From Ectocarpus siliculosus (lineage: Eukaryota > Sar > Phaeophyceae > Ectocarpales > Ectocarpaceae), in the NCBI GenBank assembly GCA_000310025.1, contig FN649732.1:947712-1011711 (forward strand): DNA of 64,000 nucleotides, read 5' to 3'. A program made the position numbers and the translations under genes. This document shows positions 9,648 to 24,600 of the stretch, piece by piece. The notes beneath the pieces are model-generated. The model was not told the origin of the DNA and made no database searches. It was given only the letters and a program-made list of their open reading frames with translations. Numbering within the stretch: the first letter of the stretch is position 1; every line of letters starts with the position of its first letter.

Positions 9648-12600
9648 ATGGTCGGCGTGATGGATGCTCGTTCGGCGCTCAAAGCGGCAGGACTTTTCGG
9701 CTTGTGCAACCTACTCGGACAGAGCAGCGGCGTGCTTGCCGAAAGCCATGCACCTCACCACGACCGTCGTGGCCTTCAAACCAGCTCAAACATTGTGTTC
9801 ATCGAAGCCGTTGTAGGCACGGCATTCACCACTGATGAGCAGAGCGGGCTGCAGCTTCAGGTACAAACTGAGTGCCGGGTGTTGGGCTCGGAAGGTTGAG
9901 AATTTTATGCTGCGGTGATTGACTGCCTGCCGCTGCTGCTGCTGCCGTGATTACCTAGTTCCCCGCTCCCGGCGCTTCTCCACACGCGCCTCGAGGGTCT
10001 GCTGTGTCTACAGAAGGTTAGCCGAAACCAATTGTTGCTGGTACCCACTAACTACAGCAGTTGCTGTACAGCAGTAGACTGATTGTTTGTTTGCCCCATT
10101 GATGTCGACCACAGAACGCTGAGCGCGGTGTGGCCGGAGATGCGGCGACGACCATCACCACGTCTGCCACAGCGCAGGTATTTGAGACGAGTTTAGACAT
10201 CTTCGAAAAATTCGTATTGGCGCGTTAGCCATATGGAGTTTGGGGACATTTGCCCACAATATACAGTGTGTGTATGATATGTAGAGTATTGCTTTATTTA
10301 TACACGTGGCAGCAGTAGACGCACAGTAGCACATTAGACTAGACTAGAACCCAACCGTGATGTACAGTTGTGCTGCTGTTTTTGTGGAAGAAGACGTGTC
10401 TTGGTTTTCTGAGTCCGTCGTGTGTGTCAGCATGACCATCATGTAGTATCGTATGTGGCTCTCCTGTGTAGCCGCTACCTGAATACCGGTATCTGTGACG
10501 CTCTCTCCTCTCGCTGCTTCTGCCACTTGCGACCTACCGCGTCCCCTCTTGTTTACAGTACGAATTTTACTTCACGCCGCCGAGCATCGCAGGGGCCACG
10601 GTAAGAGCGTCGCGTGGATGCATGCTTGCCACTTTGTCACATGACACGCATCTATGGGGGAAGTAGCCCCCCACCCCCGCACGCGTGACACGTTTGTATT
10701 TAGCGGGGGGTGGCGCACATATGGGCAGGGACAACTCTGGCACTTCAGACTTTTTTCTTTGGCGTGGTACATTTGTGGTACGTATATAGCAGCAGAGGCA
10801 CGACGGCGGCTACTGTACAGGCAGGGTTCCGAATTTCCTTTGGATCTCCACCCTTTCTTATGCTACATGTACGATTGTAACGTTCCAAGGGTGTGCAAAA
10901 AAAAATTACGTGATTTGTTCCGTGTAAGCTCCCAAGTGGTCGCCAGTTGCTACATACTTTCGAGTATTGTCGAACATGTTCTTGTGATGGTACCGACGTG
11001 TAATGACGGTAGGTGTACAGGTAGTACCGACTTGTAACGACGGTAGATGGACGATAACAAATTTGTCTGGCGTTCACCAACGCGTGGCCGGGGGCTAGTG
11101 AGGGGTGGTTAGGTGCATGGAGTGGGGGAAGGGAAAAAAGCCCAGGAACTCCAACATTGAGTGCGTGACGTAGTTTTGTTGTTCCCTCCCCACCTCTAAC
11201 ATGTGCGATGCGTTCTCTCTCGGCATGTGGAAGTACAGCAGCAGTCATCGAACACCTCAAGCCCTTCTTTGTATTGTCGACTACAAAAAAGAACTCGAGT
11301 AGTGTAGTGTAGGCATCTTCTGGGTCGATGTTGCAGCGCGTGCAACCCATTGTCGGTATCGCATGGCATGGATGGTCGTTTACCCGATACCCTTTCTTGT
11401 TCTGACAGGGTTTCACGCTGAGCTTCGTCGGGCAACTGGATGGTGCGGATTGGACTGTCGACATCTTCGATTTCAGCACCGATGTCAACACCTGGGTCAC
11501 GGCGGGCACCCTAACAGGGAGTAAGTTCTGCTCGCTAATCCTACGATATTTCGCCCGTTTTGTCTTGTCCCAAGCGTTCCAATAATGGCGGCTTGTGAAG
11601 CCCAGCTTTGTCGGGCGATTGGGCACCCATGCCTGGATAATGTTTTCTCATTCCACCCTGTGTAAAACCGTGCGTGCCTTGCTTACGATTCCGTCGTGTC
11701 TACTTCACAGTGACTACTGCTGGGTGGGGGGACGTCGACATCGACTTCCCCACCACGACACCTGCCAACTTTGTCGCGGATACGTCGGTAGTACTGGTAT
11801 GTGGTCAACTCGCCGAAGAAATTGGGGCAAATCTCTGGCCTACGTAGTGGTGTGTGTCGAGGAGATTGAACCTAATTGAGTCAGACTATTCGTTGCCCGG
11901 TGTCGATCACGTCGGAAGAAGTAGCGCTTCAGAAAAGCGTTCGGGTTGTACTGCACGAAAGTTCCGCGAAGAGTGCTGTCGAGATCTATGTCCGTTCGCT
12001 CATGCATTGCGCCCGCTCGGCTCTACCGGTGTTGTTCAATGCCAACCCACCATTTTCACATGTTTTCGAGTGCGCCAACGAACCACCCCTCACCCCTCCT
12101 CACCATTATGCTTGCCTGTCGTCGCCGCCGTCTGTCGTCGTGCCTTTTCCTATCCTTGTTCTTTTGTGTCTGCCACCATACGCATGCTACCTGGTGCCCG
12201 AATATCCCGCCGTGCCGCGGTGCCCACTGCCTTGACTCCAGCTGCAACTGACCGCCACTAGTACTGATGTAAGCAACCTTGGCAGAAGGGGTTGCCCAAG
12301 TATGTTTTTGTCGCTCTGGTACAACTGTTATACCCTGAGAGCGAGATGCGGCGGTGAAAACTCGCCTTCATAGGAAGCCGCCACCAGCACTGCACTAGGT
12401 AGACGTACTGCTGTGGTGTACAAGCAGGAACACTCAACTGGTGGTCCGGTTGGGTGACACATATTTCGCTTTCGTTTTCATGGAGAAGATGTCCGATGCA
12501 TCTACCCTATACCCTAACCCTAGCCCTAGTCCCAGTGCCGGCGAACCGGTTCTCCTTCAAAGCGCTACTTTTGCTACACATTACATGTGCATGTATATAC

Positions 12601-15600
12601 AGTAGTTGTCAGATTCTACTGTTTTGGCTATTGCGAGTTGTCTGCTGGTCGAACACTGAGATATATTCACACCCATTCCTGGCCAATGCACTTCTCTACT
12701 CTACTCTTTTCTACTCTCAGGTGGGGTACCTCGACTACGTTGCGGTGAACGCCGTCGGAAGCGCACCAACGCCGACGCCCACGGCCCCACCCGTAGCTGC
12801 ACCCGTAGCTGCACCCGTAGCTGCACCCGTCGCCGCGCCTGTTACCCCTGCCGGGGGCGCCACCGCCGCATTCGTGGGGGTAGAGTCCGGTGCCGCCATC
12901 CTGGCCGATCAAATCGGGGGCTCACCACTCACGGTGAGAGCATCCTCGACTCGCGACTGTAGTCTACACTACACTTTGTACGGTGACTCTGAATAGGCAT
13001 CCGTACACTCTGTATGTTTCATGCTGGAGAAGCTGAAGGTCCTGTAGAATATTCCGTCGCCAAGACTCGCGTCGTCAAAACGTTTCTGAACCTCGTCTAC
13101 GCTGCATCGCTCGTGCAGAGTGCTGAAGAGGCGGCCACTAGTGACACGAGCGCTTCTATCGAGTTCGCGGCTACGTCCAGCGAGGCTGCCGCGGTAAGGG
13201 GCTCGACGATTCCATTGGGCCATCCTAGGGATGCTACTATATGGAGGGATGGAAGTAACACTTTTTGTCCCAATTTCGCGGATGTACTTATGCAGGGTAC
13301 TTGGGCCGAGTTAGCTTTATGGTATTCTGGATGCGGGCAGATTCTCACCGCACACAGTTGATGATACAACCGAACAACCGTTAGGTTGCAAACTGCTGTA
13401 GAGAGGTATGTATACGTCAGTGGCGGCCGTCTCTAACCATCGCGGCCAGATCCAAACGCTAGGTGTCCTCGACGACTCCGGCGCGCACTAACCCATGTGT
13501 CTTCCTCAATCTTGCCGATTCTTGAGGTCTAACGGGTTGGTCGATTCTAGGCATACATGTCAACATGTCAACCTTATCCGGCCCTACGCCTGTCCTGACT
13601 GGCTCCACTCGACTGGTACGTTCTTACACTTCCCTCTATTTGCCCCTTGCATGCGAACAGTACGAGATGTACTTCCCCGCACCTGCGGCCGTCACGGGCC
13701 CGTTCACGATCACCATCACTGCACAGCTGGGCGCCGGCGCCGTCGCCAGCGACTGGAAAGTTGACATGTACTCGTTCTTGCCTGTAGACAGCGACGCCTA
13801 CTTCGAGGTCGGCGATCTCACCGGTGGTAAGCCATTCAGCTACCTATTCGTGGCACGTTCCACCATGTAGCCGACGGAGGTGTACTGTAGAAAGTCGTTT
13901 CGATAGATCACCGTTTCCACCATTTCCGCAAGCTCCGTTCGCTCTTTCTCCGCGTCTGGGAAACGACGCGAAATCGTTTCAACCTGATCGGATATTTGTA
14001 CATGCCCCATCCTTGTGCTGTTTCGTTTTCTTCGTCCGCAACCTTGGTGCTTTGTGTGGCAGTGACGTCTGGATCTTGGTCGACCATTACCCTTACCTTC
14101 GATCCCGCGACCCCTTCCAACTTTTTGTTGCCGAGCGCCATCGAGTACCTGGTGAGTGTACATGTACCGTAACTGTACCTATCTTCTTGTGTTCGAGCAC
14201 CAGGGACTCATTAATCACGTGTTGTACGGTAGTTTTGAAATTGTCGATTGGGGTCACGTGGACGAAGGTCTGGGAGGTCTGAGTCAACTTGTTCCGCAAT
14301 GAAGCACCCTGTCGGGCGTGAAAGCTACTGTACCATTTGACACTTACCTCAAGGAGAACACATGTGATGCATCAATGTTAATGTTGCTAAAGCTCCGCCT
14401 CTCTCCTAACACTTTAGTCTTACCCCGTCCTATTCCCCCTGACGCACGCAACACTTTGCTTGTGCACTGCAGGTCCAGCTGAGGACCGAGAGTGCCGGTG
14501 CCCAGGTACGTCGTCTAATGTAGCGTCCCCACTACAGTAGCGTACTAGTGTAGAGTCCACCTCTACAGTAGTACGTTCGACCTCCACTTGGTAGAGAGGC
14601 AACCGCTGGAATGAAGGTCCTTCGGAGGACCTGCCTACTCTTCGACGTAAATAGTCCTGTTTTGCGCACGTTGTCGTTGTCGTTGCTGCTGTTCCCTCTG
14701 CACTTCGGCCAGTCCATCTACGTGGACCAGATCGTCGTCTCTGACGGAGCACAAGGGCCGTCCCCTACCCCAGTGACACCTCAACCCGTTGCTGGACCGA
14801 CTACGCCGCCTGTCACGGCTCCACCCGTCGCTGGGCCGACTACGCCTCCTGTGACAGCTCCGCCTGTGACAGCACCGACTGCTCCGCCTGTAGCTGCCCC
14901 CACGGACGGGGCCACCGCCGCGTTCGTGGAGGTTGTGAGTGGTGCCGCCATCCTGGCCGATCAGATCTCGGGCGGACCACTCGCGGTAAGAGCATCCTCG
15001 ACAACCTGTTAATTATGTTACTCTGAAATAGGTATCCGTAGGCTGTGAGCATCTTGGGGGAGAAGACGATGACGGTGACGGTCCCGAAGAGTACATGTGT
15101 TCCATCGTCGCCAACATTTTCGTCGACCAGCTTTTTTTCGAACTCTATGCTTGATCGGCTCGTGCAGGTTGCCGACCAGGGGGCCACCAGCGACACGGAC
15201 ACCTCTATCGAGTTCGCGGCTACGTCCGGCGAGGCTGCGACGGTAAGGGGCCCGACGATGCCATTGTGTCACCTTAGGGAAACCATACCATGGAGGCTGG
15301 ACGAACATAAGTATTTCAAGTTTGTTCTTTGTTCGCCGATCGTCATAAAGGGTGTTTGAACCGAGTTAGCCTCGTGGCGTGCTGGATCCGGACGGATTGC
15401 TCACCCGAAACACTAGTTGTTCTCGACGATTCCGGCGCGCACTGCATGCGTCTTGCTCGATTTTGCCGTCGAGGCCGAACGGGTTTGTCGATTCCAGGCA
15501 TGTATCCCAACCTTTGTCCCGCCCTGTGTTTGGTGCAGGCTTGTTCTGATTCCTCCTAGTTCCCTCTATTTGCCCCTTGCATGCGAACAGTACGAGATGT

Positions 15601-18600
15601 ACTTCCCCGCACCTACGGCCGTCACGGGCCCGTTCACGATCACCATCACGGCACAGCTTGGCGCCGGCGCCGTCGCCAGCGACTGGAAGGTCGACATGTA
15701 CTCGTTCTTGCCCGTAGACAGCGACGCCTACTTCGAGGTCGGCGATCTCACCGGTGGTAAGCCATTCAGCCATCCCTCGCACGTTCGGTCATGTAGCGGA
15801 CGGCGGCGTAATAAGCTTCGTTGGTACTCCGCTTGGCGATTCAATGGAATGAGGCACTGTCTTCCCAACTAGTGTGTTGTCATGCACGAAATGACCGTTT
15901 GCTCCCAACGGACGCAAGCCGGGAGATAACGTGAGATCCCTCCAAACCTGATCGGATTTATGCACATGCCCCATCCATGTGCTGCTGTTATTTTTTGTCC
16001 GCAACCTTGTTGCTTTGTGTGGCAGTGACATCTGGATCTTGGTCAACCATCAACCTGACCTTTAATCCCACGACTCCGGCGAACTTTTTGTTGCCAAGCG
16101 CCATCGAGTACCTGGTGAGCCTAACGTCGCGATTCTTCTTGTGTTCGAGCGCCTGGGAAACAAGGAGAGCTTGAAGCATTGAGTTGAAACTGTCGACTTG
16201 GGGTCATGTGGACGGAGGTCTGCGAGGTCTGAGTCAACTTGTTTGTCGATGTAGCACCCTGTCTTCGACGGGAAAGCTACTACCCTACTGTACCCTTTCA
16301 TACCATACCAAGTTCAAGGGCAAAACTTTACCACAGAGATCCTACTGTTCCCTAACCGTTTTTCCTTGCCCTGTCCTATCCCCCCTGACCTACGCAACAC
16401 TATGCTTGTGCACTGCAGGTCCAGCTGAGGACCGAGAGTGCTGGTGCCCAGGTACGTCGTCTAGTCTAGCGTCCCCACTACAGTAGCGCACAAGTAGAGG
16501 CAACCTCTATTTAGTACGTCCAGCCTTCGCGTGGTAAAGAGCCAAATAGAGGAGTAAAGGAAAAAGAACGGCCTTCGGAGGAGCTAACTAGCCTTGAGAA
16601 CAACATTCTTATTTCGTCTTGCGCACGTTTTCGTTGTCTTTGCTGCTGTCCCCTCTGCACTTCTGTCAGTCTATCTACGTGGACCAGATCGTGGTCTCTG
16701 ACGGAGCGCAAGGGCCGTCCCCTGCCCCAGTGACAGCTCAACCTGTAGCTGGACCGACCGCTCCGCCTGTGACGGCTCCGCCCGTTGCTGGACCGACCGC
16801 GCCTCCTACAGTTGCCCCTACCGTCGCTCCTACAGTTGCCCCCACGGTTGCCCCCACCGCGCCGCCGACCCCCGGTCCCGTCCAAGTGGACATGGTCCCC
16901 TGCATCTTGGCCTCGGAGTCGGTGGTGAGTGGAAAGGACAGGACAGGACACATAAATGGATTGCGGTGTGCAGTTCCTTGTGTCCATAGATAGCGGGGTA
17001 TCCGGTGGTGTCGTGTCGACCATCGGCATGTGTGGCGTGATTGTCTCCCCCCATTGGCTTGCCAAGGTCCCGCCGTCACACGAGCATGGCATGGGTAGGA
17101 CAAAGGTCTCTGGCCGCAGGATGAAAATGCCGGACTCGGACGCTCCATGACGGACCCAAACTGATCATCCTTCGTTGCGTTTCTCCTCCTGTCCGCAGGA
17201 GAAGGACGTGGGTCCCGTGGCTTCGGCGTACCTGTTCAACGAATTCTACAAGGGCTTCTGGACCGCCACTCAGGTAAGGAAGGCCTTCTATCGCAGCGAA
17301 GTGTAATCGCATACTTTGGAGGAGGTGGATGCAGGAGAGGGTAGCACTAGTATATAGAGCAGGTATTGGTCGGCGAAACGCCGGTAGTGGTTGCCCCCAG
17401 GCCAGTCTGACTGGCTGGACGATGACCCACGTCTCGTACCTTGCGACCAGGAAGGTACATTCATCGCGATCTAGTTGTTGGCTCGGGAGAAAACGAGCGG
17501 TTACCGAATCGCGTTGGTTGAGACTTGTCTCTTCCAGTACGTTGTTTGAGTGAAAGGCGGTAGAAACACTCCAGTGAACCATTGTGAATTTGGCATTGCT
17601 TTTCTGAGGTGCTCTCCCTCGTAGTGACCTCTGGCGCTGCGAAAAATGGTTGTTGTTGTTCCCATCCGTGGACCCCCCATCCGTGGACCCCCCAACCGAC
17701 GTCGCCCCGTACCTTTACGTTGGCCTTGCCGATGCGTGCCACCGGCATCAGAACGTCCAAGCACCCCCTGCCGCCGTGCTGGACCTCGTTGAAGCTTTGG
17801 ATGCGGACCACGGCAAGTGCAACGTCGTCTACGTCGGCATCGTTCCCTCTGCCGCCCAGAAGCAGCAGCTCCAAGACTACTCCCGCAAGTTCAACGTAAG
17901 CTGACGACGGTTTCGGGTGGCGTGGTAACTGCTGTGCAACCTCCAACGAAGCGGAGCACTTGGAACACAAGCACAGCGCATCGTGTTCGTATGGACACGA
18001 CCTTGTCTTGTGGTAGTGGCCGCGGTATTTCATATCAAGCTTTTCGATCGTGGTGTAGGAAATTCCTTCTTTCCGTGAGCTTTTTGGATAACCTCGTGCG
18101 ATGGCCGCGTGTCTCCAGGTACCTGCTAGAGTCTAGTCTACTTGCCGCGCATCTTTCCGCGCGTTCGGCATCACGTGCATCTATGTCACCTGCTGTTACT
18201 CTTTGCTCGCGCCGTCCTTCCTTTCTGACAGGTCCGCATCGTTTACTTCGACGCCGCCGACACCATCCTCGACACGGAAGTCCAAGCTAGGCTGGGCATG
18301 CAATCCAACTTCGACCAACCTTTCGTGGGCGCGCCCAGGGTCAAGCGGACAGGTTTGTGTTTGAGGGTCAAGCGACCACAGTAGTGACCTGTTGACGTGC
18401 TTTGGGGGAAGTGCATCCTTGACGTTCACAACGCATGCCCGCGGGTGCCCAACGAAGGCGCAACTCGACTTGACTTGGCGCATGTTTTCCCCGTCAATTC
18501 ACCCAACCCCAACGGTTTCTTGCTGTATTGACGATACGCAGGCGGGTCGGCAGACAGCATCGCCCCCGCGGACATGCTGACTGACCCCAGCCAAAACAAC

Positions 18601-21600
18601 CTGTTCAACAGACCGGTCGTTACCACGGTAGACACTCTCCCGGCCGGCGTCAGCATCATGGCACAGTGAGTGATGATGCACGACACCACGCCTATTGGAG
18701 TACTTGCCCGAGAACCCTTGGTTTCCCCTGGATGATAAAGCTGGGTCACGTAGAACCGCAGCGAAATATTTTTTCGTTCTTGGCAGCAGCCCTTGATCGA
18801 TCAGTGAAGGGCAAACAAAAGAAACCGGCATGCATTCATTATTATGAAGAACTGATTCTATGCCGTCGAAATCGAAGAGAAACATGGCAACGTGTTGGGT
18901 TGGCCTAGATTTGGCTTCAGCGTCCGGAAAGAAAGAAAATTGCTTGCCTCTTTGTAGCATCAATCGACCACTCATGCACTACCGCCTATTTTCTGGATTT
19001 GTTTTCACGTTTGTACCGTCGTCATCATCATCATCCATCATCAGGTACGCGGACGAAAATGGTGACGTCATTGCTGGCGTGCTTGCGGGCGTCACTAACC
19101 CCGAGAGCGCTGCCATCGTCGAGTACATCGGCACCGACGGTCTGGAAGAGATGCACGTGTTCGTCAGTCTGGCTTGGTTCGACACAGGATCATGGGCGTG
19201 GGGGCACTTCATCTCCGAGTGGGGTACCCGGGGCATCTTCCAGGCAAGAGCCACACTTAGTTTGGCTTTCGACAACGGCACCACAAAAAACAATGCGGAT
19301 CGGCACAAGAGGTTGTCGCGGATAGTGTTGGTACCAACGACCAGACCACGCGATTCAATGGTGTGACCGTACAACTTTGGAAAAGGCTCAGACCGACTAC
19401 AACGTGTTCGCCTGTGGTAGCCGTACGACATCCTACAAGCTACAAGTGTGTACTGTAGCTTCCACCTCAACATCGTTCGTTCGCACACGTTCCGAAACAA
19501 TGCCAATGGCGGGCGCTTGAGCTAACTCCGAACCTCGTCGACATCCTTCTGGAATTGTTCTCTTCTCCTATTCCCAGGGCGAGCGCCGCTTCTACCTAGG
19601 AGGTGTCGTCGATGATCTGTTCCTCTCAACAGGTGGGTGTGGTACTGCGGCCTCAAGCAAAATCGAACGAACGAGATGCATACGTTTACATAGTTCACGA
19701 ACGGGTGTAGCCAAGATGCTGCCGACAATGTCAGACTTGAGGATGTTGGCTTTGTGGATACACTACTGTATCCCTTCTTTCCCTCGTAGGGAAGGGAACA
19801 AGTTTTCGACGACGGTGGGAGGGTATGCATGAACATGAGCCTTGCACACTACGGATTGTTCGGAACGGAGGGGAGGTTAGCCTGTAGATGTAGATGTCCG
19901 AGCCACTGGGGCACAGATGCAGAAGAAGCGAACCATATTGTACATATCACATGACCGTTTATCCACGTGCCACACCTTCAGGTGTCTGGATTTACGACCC
20001 TCCATCCTTCTTCGGGCCGGAGGTGAGAGAAATATACTCAGTATTGTTGTTCGATGCAGTCAAAGCAGTCGATGCAAGCGACTTTCACTGTTTGGCCTTT
20101 GGCCTTTGAGCCTTTGAGGATGCGACGATGGAAGCGTCGCGGGGTTCCCCCCGAGAGGCCGAGTACACGCATGACCACCAGGGGAAAATAAAGCGTTTCA
20201 GAAAAACATAAACATACTTGTATACATACTGGAAGTATTGGTATTTTAGTGCACTCCGTATTGCTTGCCTCCTCGAGCAGCAAGGCTGCGGTTCAAAAGG
20301 AATGCCTCGGGTACTGCATGACGAGCTTAGCGCTGATTCCGACTTACCTGCTGGATACTGATTCCTGTGTCGTGTACGCATGTGTATCCGGCTTGTTGGT
20401 GATTTTTTTCCGCCCCACGCAGGAGAGACTTTCGGGAGCCGACCTCCAGAAGTTCCAGAACTCGGAAGCGGCATTCAACACCGCGTACGGAGCGTCGGTG
20501 AAGACAGAGCACGCCTTCAACGGGCTCGGTGTCCTCGACAAGGTGACAACGACAAGGGTAGATGGTAGATAGCAAGGAGAAAGCGCTCGTTGGTGGTGGC
20601 TACTGCCGAGATGCACGTTTCGACTGTGGCGTGCGTGCTGTTGGTTGTCGGAGCGCCAGACGGGCTTGCCTTCATAACACAAACACGAGTTGGTTTTGAC
20701 GGCCATTTTTCAAGACTCTTGATGATTGCTTAGAAGGTAGCTTACCGCAAAGGTTGAGACGTTGCTTCCTCTTGATGTTCTGTCGCGATGCAATACTGAC
20801 CATGCACAGGTGGGGTCTACGCGGAGGAGCTGGGTGGGTGCCGACGCCGACATCGGCCTGCTGCCCAAGGGTGACCCGCCGAACCCCAGCACAGGTGCGT
20901 TACCCTTGCCGCAGCAATCAATCAACCGATCTCGATCCTGGGCACGCCGTCAGCAAGAGCCGAATCTCATGGAATACCGAATCAACATGCAATCGTGACG
21001 TGTCTGTCTGAACCACCGAATACACACGGATGTATATGAACATCCCTCAGGTATCCCCCAAATCAGCGACCCCAACTGGCTGAGCACCCAGTTCAACCCG
21101 GCGGATGGAGAGCTGGGGATGCAGGACGACTACGACGCCGGGCTGTTCGATTCCGACGACCTGCTTGCCCGCGTCCAAGCCGACCTCGACGCATTCTTTT
21201 GGCAGAGCCACACCATGACCCACCTCGCCCGCGACAACCTTGGCAAGAACGACTGTGACATCGAGGACGGAGGTGGGTGGTTTCTGTCACGTCATGTCAC
21301 GTCATTTCATGTCATGTCATGTCATGTCATGTCATGCAGTCGGTGGCCGGTGGGGAAGAGTCCTTTTTTGTTGGCACTCCCGTACATGCATGTGGCAGGT
21401 CGACGTCGAGGTGACATTCCAGATATAATATTACTTGTCGAAAGCGTTCGGGTTAGGGTTGGGGTTAACGTCATCTGAATTCTGGTTTACCCGCGGCCGG
21501 CCGCCAACGCCTTGCCCAGGCAACGTACGGATGGCTATAATGTTCGGCATGTTCGACAACGACAACTACAACTGGCGCAGCATGACGAGTCCGGGTATCA

Positions 21601-24600
21601 CGGGGCTGTTCAACCCCAACTGCCTCCAGTCCGGCGACGAGAACCTCATGAAGTGCTACCCCGGGGACAACACCTACAGCGGACCCCCCCTGACGGACGT
21701 GTTCCTGATCAACGAGAACAACCAGTTCCACTCCCTCACCACCACGGTCGGCACGAATGGTGAGAGAATGAGAGAATGAGAACAAAGGAGTCGTTGGGAA
21801 CCGTGGTGTGGCTGTTGTCTCAACCCTTTCGTCTGGAAGGTGGCACGGACATCGCCGTTTCGTGTCGACGCCGAGATTTTGGGCGCCTTGTTGATGGGGA
21901 GTTCGGCTGTCTTACGAAGACACTGCAAGTTCCATCCCATATCTATTGCAAAGCGCACGCCGCGTGTTGACAGTTGGCAGCGTCCGTGTGGTAGCTGGAG
22001 GGAGGTATACGTCAGGAAGAAGCTTGTTGAAGACGGGGTTCCGAAGGCAGAAGCGAGACAAATCTCAAGAAACTTCTCGTGTCTGTGTTGCTATTGGCTG
22101 TAACCCCTCCCGATAACCGGTCCTCCCGATGTCTTCTATTCCTCGATTTTTTTCAGGTTACGCTGGAATGCAGATCGTCCCTCGCTTTGCGACGAACGTG
22201 TACTACAACTGTGTCACGGGCCAGGTAAGGGTAGATCAGGATGTACTTTTGGACCAAGGGAGAGAGGGAACGAAATCAATATTGGTGCCCTTCGCAAAGG
22301 CAAGGCGACTAGAGAAGGGCCTCTCTTTGTGGCCGTCTTTCGCTGCGTCACTCACACCCGTAGCACGGCCTGGCTGCACGTATCCCAGCCGACAAGTGCT
22401 GGCTGCACCACGAAGGTGATGTGACGCGAAGAATAAACCTAACAACCCTCGTTGCGCCTCTCGCCCCGTGACCATGTTCTTTTTCCTTTCTTGCTGACTG
22501 CAGTGCCTCATCGACGAGAACGAGAAGATCCGTCGTGACGTGTGCGGCTGCACCGACCTCAACCCAGCCAACCCTCAGGTACATTGTGCGCGTGAAACCG
22601 GTGCTACTTGCGCGCCGACCGGAGGAGACATGGGCCCTGCCACATGCTCATGCTTTGCGTTTGGCCCACCTTGTTTGTACAATAGTCCACAATAGTCTAC
22701 AATTGCAACCTACTGTAAACCCCTCGTTGCTTCGCTCTGTGTCGTGGATTAGTTGCAGGCGTGCTGCTTGGTCAGCCGCCACGATGCAGTGCCACGGTGC
22801 AAGACAACACTGTCTATGCAACGTTGCCGCGTAAATCTGTGTCTTGTGACTAACGAACGCGAGGTGTGCACCAACCCTACCCAAACGCGTCCCTCCCATG
22901 TTCAATACAGGGAACCTGCTCCGCTTGCCCCTCAGGCACCCAGAGCTTCAACGATATTGCCTCTTCCGACCCGTCGATCGGACCGCTCGAAGCTCTCTTC
23001 CAGACGGAGGAGCGAACTACTACCCGCTACATCCTCACCGGACGCAGGTACAAATACGGGTGGCCGGTCTCGCGAGTCGGCGATGCTGTCGCGAGCCGCC
23101 CTCTGGATTCTTGGAACTACGCGCAGAAGCTCGAGTGCAGATCATTTTCTTTTCGTGGAAATTTGTGGGCGCCGAAGCGGGCCACTTGCCGTTGGCAGTG
23201 AGGGCACATCGCTTGTTCTTCCAGACTAGGTGCTTTGGCTCTTTCAACGTTGTGCAAGGGCATTCTCCTGAACGCAGTGTAACCTCCCCCCCGTGCGCGC
23301 GCTTCTGTGCTTTTGACGGCGACAGAGACAAGTACATGTTCCACCAAGCGAACGTGATCAGCACGACTTGGACCACCGACACGTCGGACCCGATGTACGT
23401 CAGCCCCAGGCCCACCAACAACCCTTCTCTCCTCGAGTACTGGTACATCCGCGTCCTTGCTGAGATGGCCAGGTTCATCAACACGGGTTCCTTCCCCATC
23501 CAGGTTGGTACTGAACCATTGCTGGCTTTCCTTTTCCAAGTGCTAAGTTTACATTCCGGAGCGAGAGTGCCTGTCTTCGACATCGTGGTGACCCATGCTC
23601 CCCAGGGGCAAGAATACCACAAAATAGGGCACCTCCACAAATGATTCGACGAGGGCACAGCGTTTCGTTCCAGCTTCGCCCCCGGCCGCAGCCCTCAAGC
23701 CAAAGGGCGTTCCTTCTTTCGGCGACATCCAGTCCCTCTCACTCACCCCGTTCCGACCGTCCCTGTGTTTGCTTTGTATGATGGAGCAGACTCTCAAGTT
23801 CGACAACCTGTGCCACAACTTCTACCAGCACGAGGACCTGGACAGCTCGGGTGCCGTTCTTACGGCCACCAAGGACCCTTCCGGTGCCATCACCGGCTTC
23901 TCCCTCGAGACTTCTTCCAACAACGGCGCTCCCATCCCGTTGACGGTCCCCACAGCTAGCGCCGCGGAGGTACGCTGTCCGCTTGTTGTTCGTCGCACAC
24001 CTTTTGATTGGTGGATGAATGTGCTGCAGTTGCTGGTGCTTGGCACGCGAAAGACACGCGAAGGCAGTGTTTGTGCTGAGTGCATGCAAAGCTGTTGGAA
24101 TAGTTCGTGCTTGAGAGGCGCATGCATCATCATCATCGTCTAAACTCGTCTCCCACACGTTTGTTTTTTCTCTGGCGCCCTCGGGTTCACACGACAGATC
24201 GATCTGATCTTGGCCGCGGGCACCCTGTCAGCCTCTGCGACCGAAACCTACGGCGCCGACACCACCTACACCTTCGCAGCAGGCACGCTCAACACCGGCA
24301 CCCTCTCCAAGCCCGACGTCAGCGAGTGAGTCTATGGCTTGATACCATACCTGACTGGTACAATACCCTACCCTTGTCCGATAGACCTATTAATACCTTT
24401 TCCTACGGCAAGAGATGACATTGTCTCTCCGTCTGATGCTTCCCCGTTACGCGTGACCCTAGTGACCCTAGCGCGGTCGAGCGCATACACCACCGTTACC
24501 TTCACTCATACGTCGTCAGCGTTGTTTTTTCGATCGGGATATTAAACGTGGCGTGCCCCCGCGGTCTACGGGAAATTGGCTGGTAACTATCGCCACTGAC

